From Eonycteris spelaea (lineage: Eukaryota > Chordata > Mammalia > Chiroptera > Pteropodidae): a stretch of DNA of 64,000 nucleotides. The stretch covers positions 62,001 to 126,000 of the forward strand of contig PUFA01000313.1 of assembly GCA_003508835.1 (NCBI GenBank), written 5' to 3'. Position numbers and translations under genes: made by a program. This document shows positions 55,060 to 64,000 of this stretch, piece after piece (within the stretch, counting starts at the first letter, position 1; every line of letters begins with the position of its first letter). Under the pieces are notes generated by a model, which was given only the letters and a program-made list of their open reading frames with translations, searched no databases and was not told the DNA's origin.

Positions 55060-55565
55060 TAATTGTTTAAACAAATACATGCTGACAAAGTCAAATATGC
55101 AAAATAAGGTACAATGAGAAAAGTGTACCTCCAATTCATGTCCTCTTCACCCTATTTGCTCTCTCCCCTTATAGGTACTTAGCGTTGTTTAGTTTATCCC
55201 TATATTGAGAATGTATTAACATGTCTGTGCATACTCTTATGGCTGTTTTATTAGTTAACTTATACTACACATTCTTTTTCTGCCTTGTTTCTTTTCAATT
55301 AACAGTATATTCTGGAAACAAATCCATAGCTCTCTATAAACATAATACTCAGTCTTTTTTAGAGTTGTATAACATTCCATTCATTGTATGACTGCACTAT
55401 ACTTTATTTAACCAGTAATTTATGATTTTTGTTGATAGTATTAATGGTATCTTTTGAAAAATCATATTGCCTATGTAGTTTTAATGTACAGAAACACAAT
55501 GGACTTTTTACATTTGTTAATATTGCCATCTACCATGACGTACTTTAGTATTTTTACTTACTTGA
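55060..55565 (-). mobile_element. Ancient L1-like 3' region, antisense
   Basis: TTAACAGTATATTCTGGAAA, CATAGCTCTCTATAAACATA and TATAACATTCCATTCATTGT fit the reversed old L1 3' UTR (aacaatatatcttggagatc ... gtataatattccattgta). Confidence 0.55.
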
Positions 55566-55639
55566 TGTATTCATTTTAGTTTCTTACATGTACAATTCTT
55601 ACAGCTTTGTTTGTCCCTTTTCAACATTTTTATTGCAAG

Positions 55640-57060
55640 GGTCCAGCAATCATAAGAAAATGATAACATTGAAATTTGTGAGGAAGGAAACTGGATCTCT
55701 GAGAATGTGATGTAAAGTTGGAACATTCAAAGGGTTATAAGCTCAATGATATTTGAAAAATACCAAAAAATATATATTTATATTCAAAGGGAGATGAGAA
55801 AGATACTTGTATGTCTCTGCCTGGACTGAGAGTAGAAGCTTCCCCCTGCAAATTTGTAACTGTGGGCCTCCTGCATATTAACTCCGAGTTTGAATTTTTA
55901 CTATACATTTTACCTGGGAACTACCAAACTGACAAATTAATATAAAAAACATATGCAAGTCCAGTGATGCTTCCAGGCAGAAGCAAAAAAAAATTTCTCT
56001 GAAGGGATACACATTCATACTGGGACTCGCAAGATTTAGCTGCTGAAGAGAGATTACCTTCTAAATATCAAGGGATGTTAGGAAATAATCCACCACTGAG
56101 GAGTCAGTAATCACAGCAAAGAAATAAATTAAACTCACAAGAACTTGAAATAATATATTTATCAGAAGTGATGAAATAAGCATGTTTAAAAATGGCAGAC
56201 ATAAAGGAATTAATCACTTTACATTTCAAAATAATAATATAGATGACAGAGAGACTCTATCATATGCATGTGAAAAATACCAGTAGCACTTATGAAAATA
56301 TTTTTTACAATTATATGTATAGAAAATTTTAAAACTCAATAGACTTTTTAAAGAAGCAGATTAACAAAAAATGGAAAAATAAAATTTAAAATGAAAGTTC
56401 TGAGGAAATTATCTAGAATAAAGTACAGAAGATTAAAGAGATTATAGTTATGGAGTAGAGGTTTAAAAATTCAAAAGTAGAAGAATAATGTCTGACATGT
56501 TTATTAGGGCTTCAAACATTGTCAGTATTTCAACATGTGATATTTGAGAACTTTCCACAATTGAAAAAAAATTAATAGTCAGATTCAGGAAATACATCAA
56601 GTTCCATGCAGTTTTAAATAAAAATAAATCCACACCTAGACACACTGAAACAAAATTAGAGAATACCAAAGTCTAAGAGATAATATTGAAACACAAACTT
56701 ATACTGAGGAATGGTAATTAGATTAATAGTTGTCTCTCAATAGCAGCAATTCTCACCAAGTGGCAATGAAATAGTATCTTCAAAATGCTAGGAGAAAATA
56801 ACTGTTGATCTAGAATTTTAAATGTATATAAATTATCGTTCATGAATGGGGACAAAATAAAAACACCTTTGGGTAAGGACTAAGAGGATTTTCCATTAAC
56901 AAACTATCACTGAAATACTAAAAGACGAACTTCACGAAGGAAAAAAAATTGAAGCCTGAAAGCAATGAGACGCAAGAAGTCATGGTTAACTAAGAAATTG
57001 CTTTTCGTTTTTCCTAATCTGAAGAAGCATGACTCAAAAATAATGTCAAATGTAAGAGTG
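55640..57060 (+). mobile_element. L1 ORF1 region / half-L1 (HAL1-like), sense
   Basis: The clearest part is 56400-56960: TGAGGAAATTATCTAGAATA, AGTCAGATTCAGGAAATACA, ATCCACACCTAGACACACTG, GAATGGTAATTAGATTAATA, GAGAAAATAACTGTTGATCT and CATGAATGGGGACAAAATAA follow the ORF1 (RNA-binding protein) coding order of old L1/HAL1. Upstream (55800-56150) fits the 5' part less clearly. No ORF2 follows. Half-L1 elements with ORF1 only are a known mammalian family. All frames are broken. Confidence 0.75.
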
Positions 57061-57880
57061 ACTCGAGGATTCAAATGATTTTAGAAGGTTTTGCTTGGAA
57101 ATAATGAATTGCTTTACTAAAAGAGCCTTAAACAATTGGAAATAATTATTTTGCATATCAGGAAGTCCAGAGGTCAATAGTCCTCTAAGTTGGTGCAGCA
57201 GCTCAATTATGCAATTGAGGATGTAAGCTGAGTTTTTATTCTGTTCCTTTTATAGGAAGTCTCTGCTATTTCCCCTCATGATTAGAAGATGGTCAGAACA
57301 GTTCAAGTACAATGTTCTCATACAAATACATTCACAAGCAGAAAGAAAGAAGGGAGTGAAAAATATCTTCTCTTATATCTTTCTCTTTTTATTATCAGGT
57401 TAAGACATCTTTTCCCGTAGCTTGAGAGCAGACTCCTCCTTATATCCCATTGGCCACAAGCAATCATTGGCAGTGGAGAATGTGACTTTCCAGTTTGACT
57501 TAGACCAATCATGATTTATTACCTTGTGAGAGGCTCACTAACCTGAAACTTTTTTTTTCAGTATTTGAATAAAACCATGGTTCTGTTAGTGAGGAAGAAG
57601 AGAACAGAATGCCTGTTATTTAGGCAACCAAAATTGCCTGCCTAAGCATTCTAAGGCCCTTATAGTATTCCAGAGGAGGAGAGAGGTATTGGCTAACTTT
57701 AGACTTTAGATTAATTAGACATGCTAAAAACTTAAAGATACATGCTCTAAATAGAAATAGAACATATAACTTCAAGCCCATGGGAGAAAAAAAAGGAATA
57801 AAGAAAAATTAGTTTAATCCATTAGAAGGTAGTTAAAGAGGCCACTAGGCAGTTTTATAGACAGCAAAAAGTGTCATGCA
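57061..57880. other. Unassigned sequence
   Basis: No named repeat. ORF 57318-57512 (-, 64 codons) has no recognised domain. Confidence 0.4.
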
Positions 57881-57881
57881 T

Positions 57882-58015
57882 TAGAGCTATCACTGACTAG
57901 CTTGTTCACTGGAAAGTTACTTCTCTCTGGTACTTGGTTTTCCTAAATGTAAAGTTAAGTGAATGCTCTGAATAATTTGTAAGGTCCCTTCCAATTCTAA
58001 TAGCCTATGAAACAA
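57882..58015 (+). mobile_element. MIR3-like SINE
   Basis: GACTAGCTTGTTCACTGGAA, ACTTGGTTTTCCTAAATGTA and AAGGTCCCTTCCAATTCTAA fit the MIR3-type 3' half (ctcagtttcctcatctgtaa ... aaggtcccttccagctctaa). Confidence 0.7.
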
Positions 58016-58279
58016 ATGTGTGTTTTTTGGAAGTATTTAGTAGTTTGCATACACTAGAGAATATCATCACCACTTCTTTCAACTATGCATGTGATAAGTC
58101 ATATCCTCATTAAGCACGTATGTGAGTGAAAATTTCAGGAGCATCTAGGAACAGAAAACATTATATTAAAGGTGTTTAATTTAAACCCCATAAATTTTTT
58201 GCCTTAATAAATGAAGTTCCTATCTTTTCCTCTTCTTCTCTTTCAAGTTATTTCCTATTGCAAAACAAAGTCACATTAC
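58016..58279. other. Unassigned spacer
   Basis: No recognised feature. Confidence 0.35.
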
Positions 58280-58665
58280 TAATTCTTTCATTATTGCTGC
58301 CTTGGGGTTTAAATTAATTAAAGCAGTGACTCCATAGAATGAAGAACTGATTTAAGAAATCCTGCAAGGTCCTCCAGGTTCCCGAAATTGACCTCTACGC
58401 ATTTTGTCTTTGTTCCATGTTGGTGAAAGCTCTTTATTTTAGCTCTGCCCTAAGCTCACCTGCACCTTGTTAAGCCTTTCCTTGAGTGGGGATTTAAGTG
58501 TTTTCTCTTTGAAGCATTTCCCATTGCATGTAATCAAAGAATAAATAGTGTGAGTTGTCAACAAAGCAGGCAATTCAAACGAGGCTTGTTAACTATCAAG
58601 AGAAGATTTAGCTAAGCAAGAAATAAAGCAGAAAATGCAGGTGTTAGCTCTCAAAATGGAACAAT
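58280..58665. other. Repeat-poor segment; candidate conserved non-coding DNA
   Basis: About 385 bases without transposon signature and with balanced complexity. It contains homeodomain-type core words (AAATTAATTAAAGC) and CATGTAATCAAAG, plus scattered CpGs (CCCGAAATTG, CTACGCATTT, AAACGAGGC). An open chromatin or enhancer role is inference only; there is no open frame. Confidence 0.3.
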
Positions 58666-59050
58666 TTACCCACCTTTACCTGAGAATTGATTATACCTAA
58701 ATATGTACAGAGAAGGTGCTACACAGTGGTACAAAGGCACTGGTTCTTATTAAAAATAACCCAATAAAAATCTGTTTATGCAATGCTGGAGGTATAAATT
58801 ACAATAGTTAGTTTAGGGATGATAAATTGTCTAATCTACTTTCTCCTTGAGAAGAGTGTGGTTTAGCATACAGTGTCCTGATATGTGTCCAAATATTTGC
58901 AAAAGTTTAAATTAAAGCCTTAGAATAGGATGGCAGGAAAAGGGTAAAAGAGATAATTTTGAAGTTAGTATGTTATCTTCATATATTTTGCCTTACCATA
59001 GGAATACTCAGAAAAAGGTAGTAGAGATCAAGCTAAAGAATTTGGGTTTG
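58666..59050. other. Unassigned sequence
   Basis: No gene or named repeat seen. Confidence 0.35.
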
Positions 59051-59054
59051 TTTT

Positions 59055-59445
59055 TGAACATTTTATTCATGGAGGATTTATTGAGTTCCTAATAAATGCT
59101 TGGTTCTGTAATAGGCACTGTGGGAGATAAAAGATGAATAGGACAAATAATCCCCTTTGGAGAGTTTATAGGCTAGTTGTGTAACTAGATATGCACACAA
59201 GTAGTCATATATGTAATAGAAAATGCTGTATGTACCATAATAAATGTACAGATGATGTACCATGAGAGTTTGGAGGAAGGAGAAGTAACCTCCAGTTGGG
59301 AATTAGGAAGAAGAAAAAACGTGAACTTATCTTTTAAGACTCGATACATTATAAACATACATAAGGGGGTCAAAGTGTATTCCTGACAGAGTAAGCCCTA
59401 GAAAAAGCATAGAATCCAGAAAGTGTGGGATATAGAGGGGAAATG
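59055..59445 (-). mobile_element. L2 LINE 3' end, antisense
   Basis: GGATTTATTGAGTTCCTAAT, AATAGGCACTGTGGGAGATA and GAGAGTTTATAGGCTAGTTG match the reversed L2 3' end. The overlapping minus-strand frames at 59078-59373 are not genes. Confidence 0.75.
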
Positions 59446-59464
59446 TGAGCAAGAAATACTTGGC

Positions 59465-59635
59465 TGGATATTAATCAAAATAACTCACATTTGCTGAGCG
59501 CTCTGCTTGGTCCTTAACATACATTAACGTTTGATACTCACATATCATGGTGAGGCAGAGGGGTTATTATTCCATTTTAAAAGATAAGAGATTAAAACTA
59601 AGTATCAAAATTTAAACAACATGCTTCTTTAAGAT
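59465..59635 (-). mobile_element. MIR SINE, antisense
   Basis: AACTCACATTTGCTGAGCGC, CATACATTAACGTTTGATAC and GTTATTATTCCATTTTAAAA are the reversed MIR 3' and core parts. Confidence 0.75.
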
Positions 59636-59639
59636 GATT

Positions 59640-60375
59640 ATTTTGAATTCCTTGTCAGTCAATACTTATCTCCACTTTTTTGTGTGTTTGGTTACTGGAG
59701 CTTTATTAGTTTCCTTTGGTGGTGTCACGTTTGTCTAATTCTTCTTGACCTGTGTAGCCTTGCATTGGTGTCTATACATTGGAAGGAGCAAAGACCACTT
59801 CAAGTCTTTACAGAATGGTTTTGGCAGGTAAAGATCTCTTGTCAGTTCTGCAGACAGATACTATTGCCTCCAGGATCACAGTAGAGCAGACTTGGAGCCA
59901 GGTCATATGGCCACTGTTGGGTCTACAGTGGAGGCCCCAGTTGGAAGTCCTGATACCAGGAAGCATATGCATGGTTCTGGCCAAGTTCCTGGGATGGCTC
60001 CTGCTGGGTCACTAGATAGGCTCCTAAATAGACAGGGCTATGCCTAGACCATAGCTGAAAGGGGTTAGAACCAAATGACAGGGCTGTTTCAACGTCCGCA
60101 GCTGGATTGAAGTCTACAGGCCTGTCTCTGGGGGCATGGCTGGGTATGCCACTTTCTGGATTCCCAGTCAGTCAGGACTGCCCCTGACCTTGGGCTGAGT
60201 AGAACTGTAGCTGATCACAGAGCTGCTTCAAGCTCCCCAATTGGACTGACTTTGGCTGGTCTGCCTTCAGGGGCATGGAAGAGCTTGTCTCAAGACAGGT
60301 CTATCAGTAGGCAGAACTACTCTGTGACTGCAGTCCGGAGGGACTTAAGAAAGATCTCAAACCACCTACTTTTAC
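59640..60375 (+). mobile_element. L1 5' UTR (old type) of the following L1
   Basis: TTACTGGAGCTTTATTAGTT, GTAGCCTTGCATTGGTGTCT, AGTCTTTACAGAATGGTTTT and the more GC-rich part to 60350 (TGCCTAGACCATAGCTGAAA, CACAGAGCTGCTTCAAGCTC) recall the 5' end of old mammalian L1s. This is the most GC-rich stretch of the right half. Frames at 59684-60015 of 66-78 codons fall in it. Confidence 0.6.
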
Positions 60376-60379
60376 ACCT

Positions 60380-63300
60380 CAAAAAACCTAGAAAAAGAAG
60401 AAACAAACTAAGATCAAAGTAAGCAGGAGGAAGGAAATAATACAGATTAAAGCAGAAATAAATGAAATAGAGACTAGAGAGACAACAGAAAAGATAAACA
60501 AAACTAAGATTTGGTTTTCTGAAAAGATGAACAAAATTGACAAGCTTTAGCTAGAGTGACAGAGAAAAAAGAAAACTCAAATAAATAAAATTATAAATGA
60601 AAGCGGAAACATTACAACTGATACCAGAGAAATGCAAAGTATCATAACAGATTACAATGAACAATTATACACCAACAAATTGGATAAGTGAGAAGGAGTA
60701 AAGTCCTATAAACATACAACCTACCAAGACCGAATCATGGAGAACAGAAAATCTGAATAGACTAATAACAAGTAAGGATATTGATTCAGCAACCAACAAC
60801 GTTTCAACAAAGAAAATCCCAGAACCAGGTGGCTTCATAATTAATTCTACCAAATATTTAAAGAAGAATTAATGCCATAGCATTTGAAACTATTCCATAA
60901 AATTGAAGAGAAGGGAACATTCCAAACTCATTTTATGAGGTCAGCATCACTCTGATAGTAAAGCTGGTTAAGGACACTGCGAGAAAAGATAACTATAGGC
61001 CAATATTCCTGATGAATAAAGATGTAAAACTCCTCAGTAAAATCAAATTTATCAACACATTAAAAGGATCATACAACATGATCAAGTGGGATTTATCTCT
61101 GGGATGCAACGATGGTTAAACATAGGCAAATCAATAAATGAGACATCACTTTAACAGAATGAAAGATAAAAATCACATGATTATCTCAATAGATGCAAAT
61201 AAAGCATTTGTCAAAATTCAAGATCCTTTTATAAAAAATTCTTAACAAATTAGATACAGAAGAAATGTACTTCAAGATAATAAAGGCCACATATGCCAGT
61301 CTCACAGCTAACATATTCAGCAGGGAAAGAGTAAAAGCTTTCCCCTAAGATCAGGACCAAAACAAAAGTGCCCAGTTTCACTACTTCAGCATAAAACTGG
61401 ACACCCTAGCCAAAGCAATTAGTCAAGAAAAAAATAAAAGGGCATCAAAATAGGCAAGAAAGAAGTAAAATTGTCTCTTCTGCAGATCACATGGTTTTAT
61501 GTATAAAAAACACTAAAGACTCCACTAAAAAAATTGTTGGAACTAATAAATGAATTCAGTAAAGTTGCAGGATATAAAATCGATGTACAAAAATCAGTTG
61601 TGTTTCTATACACTGACAATAAACTACCCGAAAAATTAAGAAAACCATCCCACTTATAATATCATCAAAAAGAAGAAAATACTTAAGAATAAATTTAACC
61701 AAGGTAGTGAAAGATCTGTACACTGAGAACTAAAGACACTGATGAAAGAAATTAAGGCACAGAAAATGGAAAAATATTCAGTGTTCATGGATTAGAAGAA
61801 TTTATGTTGTTAAATTATCTATCCAAAGTGACCTACACATTCAATCCAATCCTTATGCCAAGGATTGGATGCTATTCCAATGGCACTTTTCAGAGGAATA
61901 GAGAAAAGGATCTTGAAATTTATATGGAACCACAAAAAAACTCAAATATCCAAAGCACTCTTAAGAAAGAAAATAAAAGCTGGAGGCTTCACACTTCCTG
62001 ATTTATAACTATGTTACAAAGCTATTGTAATCAAAACAGTATGGTACTTCCATAAAAACAGATATATAAACCAATGGAATAAAGAGCCCAGAAATAAACC
62101 TATGAAAATATGGTAAACTAATCTTTGACAAAGATGCCAAGAATACACAGTATGGAAAGGATAGTCCTTCAATAACTAGTTTTGGGAAAACTGGATATCC
62201 ACATGTAAAAGAATAAAATTAGACTCTTATTTTACATCATTCACAAAAATTAACTCAAAATAGATTAAAGACTTAAATATGATACCCCAAATCGTAAAAC
62301 TCCTAGAAGAAAACATAGAGGAAAAGTTCTTTGACATTGGTCTTGGCAATGATTTTTTTGGATATAATGCCAAAGGCACGGGCAACAAAAACAAAACTTA
62401 AAAAGTGAGAGTATAGCAAACCAAAAAGCTCCCGTATAGCAAAGGAAACAATCAACAAAATGAAGAGCCAACCTATGGAATAGGAGAAAATATTTTCAGA
62501 ACTTATATACAATAAGGTGTTACTACCCCAAATATACAAGGAACTCCTACAACTTAATAGCAAAAAAAAAAAGGAATCTAATTTTTAAAAAAATGGGCAA
62601 AGAATTTGAATAGACACTTCCCCACAAAAGACATACAAATGGTCAACAGGTACATGAAAAGGTGCTCAACATCACTAATCACCAGGTAAATGCAAATCAA
62701 AACCACATTGAGATATTACCTCATACCTGTTAAGAACGGCTGTTGTAAGACAAGAGATAACAACTGTTGGTGAGCATGTGGTAAAAAGGGAATTCTCATG
62801 TACTGTTGGTGGGAATATGAATTGTTAGAGCCATTATAGAAAACAGTATGGAGGTTCCTGAAAAAAATTACAATAGTATCTTCATAAAATCAGTCATCCC
62901 ACTTTTGAATATATCCAAAGCAAATGAAATTAGTATCTCAAAGAGATTTCTGCATTATTTTCATTACAGCACTATTCATAAGAGCTAAGGTATGGCAACA
63001 ACCTAAGTGTCTGTGTATGAATGAATGGATAAAGAAAATTAAGTCTATGTATTTATAATGGAATACATAAAGCTGAATATTATTTCAGTTTTACTAAATG
63101 GGATCCTGCCATTTGGGACAACATGGATGAACCTGGAGGACATTATGCTAAATGAAATGAACCAGACACAGAAAGATAAATATTTATCTCACTTATATAT
63201 GGAATCTAAAAAAGTCAAACTCATAGAACCAGAGAGCTAGAGGTTGGGCACAATGGGGAGATGTTGGTCAAAGAGTACAAACTTTCAGTTATGAGATCAA

Positions 63301-63560
63301 TAAGTTCTGAGAGTATAAGGTATAGCATGGTTAGTAGTTAATATCATGCTGTATACTTGAAATTTTCTGAGAGTAGATCTTCAGTTATCTCATTACACAC
63401 ACACACACACAAAACGCGATAAGCCTGTAAGGTGATGGACATATTGATTAACTTCACTGTGGTAATTATTTCACAATGTATATGTATATTAAATTACACC
63501 TTAAATATATACAAGTGTTATTTGTCAGTAACACCTCAGTAAAGCTAGAAACATTTAAAT
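60380..63560 (+). mobile_element. L1, ORF2 (3' two-thirds) and 3' UTR, sense
   Basis: The longest uninterrupted L1 piece here. ORF2 runs from TTTACACCTCAAAAAACCTA through AACAGAAAAGATAAACAAAA, ACCTACCAAGACCGAATCAT, AATCCCAGAACCAGGTGGCT, GATCAAGTGGGATTTATCTC, GGCACTTTTCAGAGGAATAG, GGCAAAGAATTTGAATAGAC and CATGTACTGTTGGTGGGAAT. The 3' UTR then ends near CACCTCAGTAAAGCTAGAAA. The reverse-transcriptase region is recognisable, but no frame exceeds 90 codons, so it is inactive. ORF1 and the endonuclease part of ORF2 are missing between this and the 5' UTR. Confidence 0.9.
63395..63412. repeat. (CA)9 microsatellite
   Basis: Short CA run in the L1 3' UTR, at the position where the L1 at 1487-1526 also carries CA repeats. 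Confidence 0.85.
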
Positions 63561-63845
63561 AATATGCTTATGACACAAAGTTAATTTATGTTGAAACCAG
63601 ATTTTAACATAGGTTTATTTGCAGAATCTGACCTCATTTCATTGCACTAATAATCATGTACATTGCATGAAGGGTATAATGGGAAATAGATTGAAAATAT
63701 AGCAAGCACTTGTGAAATGGTTTTATTTACAAATGATGATAATTATGATGATGATGTTATAAGAGGAATCGAAAACTATCCCTCTTCTAATGATGCGAAA
63801 CTGAATCAAAAAGATAGTATTGAGATTTGTATTTGTAGTAGCTAT
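63561..63845. other. Unassigned sequence with a GAT-rich run
   Basis: GATGATAATTATGATGATGA at 63734-63753; no gene or named repeat. Confidence 0.4.
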
Positions 63846-63849
63846 TGAA

Positions 63850-64000
63850 TGAAATGGCTCCCAGCAACCCCTGCCCCTTGGTATCTAAACCTTTGTGTGC
63901 CCTTGGGTATTCTCCAAGGATTGGTCTGTGTGACTAATAATATATGGCAGAAGTGATGGTGTATCACTTCTGAGATTTTCATAAGACATTGTAGCTCCTC
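63850..64000 (+). mobile_element. MLT1-type MaLR LTR, cut by window end
   Basis: CAAGGATTGGTCTGTGTGAC, TAATATATGGCAGAAGTGAT and GTATCACTTCTGAGATTTTC followed by AAGACATTGTAGCTCCT fit the 5' half of an MLT1 LTR in sense. The right part lies outside the window. Confidence 0.65.

Noticed and set aside
60380..63560. Possibly active L1 ORF2
   Set aside because: Order of blocks is preserved, but frames are broken every few dozen codons.
1..64000. tRNA, U6, 7SK, Y RNA or other small RNA genes
   Set aside because: No A/B box pairs with cloverleaf context and none of the characteristic snRNA words were seen. MIR copies are tRNA-derived but are SINEs. Not an exhaustive search.
1..64000. CRISPR arrays, operons, bacterial or phage genes
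   Set aside because: No regularly spaced repeats, no ribosome-binding pattern or dense coding. The sequence is vertebrate genomic DNA throughout.

Overview
This window looks like a mammalian gene desert. It is AT-rich and CpG-poor, and is built mostly from degraded transposable elements: L1, L2, MIR, MaLR/MLT1 LTRs and small hAT DNA transposons. I find no intact protein-coding gene, no exon-intron structure, no tRNA or other recognisable RNA gene, and no CRISPR array or bacterial feature. The longest open frames (109-128 codons) lie in repeat debris or unassigned sequence, and all were rejected as genes. L2 plus MIR plus MLT1 indicates a placental mammal. The youngest L1 tails carry a 3' end reading GTCACCCCAATAAATTT (44470-45140, a terminal scrap at 9531-9572, related ends at 43325-43815 and 53178-53323). 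I associate this end with bats, so a chiropteran is my best guess. Primate Alu, rodent B1/B2 and the vespertilionid VES SINE are not seen. All family names come from memory of consensus sequences, not from a database search; boundaries are good to roughly 10-40 bases.

Layout. 1-9.6 kb: a + strand L1 with an intact 3' end, an L2 on each strand, and a 3 kb block of antisense L1 splitting an L2. 9.6-19.1 kb: MIR and L2 pieces, two CA/TG microsatellites, an LTR-like repeat near 17.7-18.3 kb, and a repeat-poor segment with retained CpGs (13.6-14.1 kb). 19.1-26.7 kb: L1 ORF2 remnants, a good L2 reverse-transcriptase remnant (22.5-23.2 kb), and a head-to-head L1 pair that looks like a 5' inversion. 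26.7-33.4 kb: mostly unassigned sequence, a purine-rich tract, a near-identical 30-base direct repeat, an MLT1 inside a MIR, and hAT elements inside L2. 33.4-37 kb: a long antisense L1 split by another repeat with expanded GT and GA tracts. 37.4-39.8 kb: an ancient repeat interrupted by the one gene-derived item, a processed BTF3 pseudogene with target-site duplications. 39.8-55 kb: L2, MLT1, MIR and hAT pieces and lineage-young L1 3' ends, two small insertions having visible target-site duplications. 55-64 kb: an isolated L1 ORF1/half-L1 remnant, a repeat-poor segment, and a 3.9 kb internally deleted + strand L1 with its 5' UTR and 3' end.

Nothing here works as a set of cooperating genes. 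The value of the window is its insertion history: nested repeats that order events in time, one dated retrocopy, and a few repeat-poor stretches that could be conserved regulatory DNA. I did not find a new biological system.
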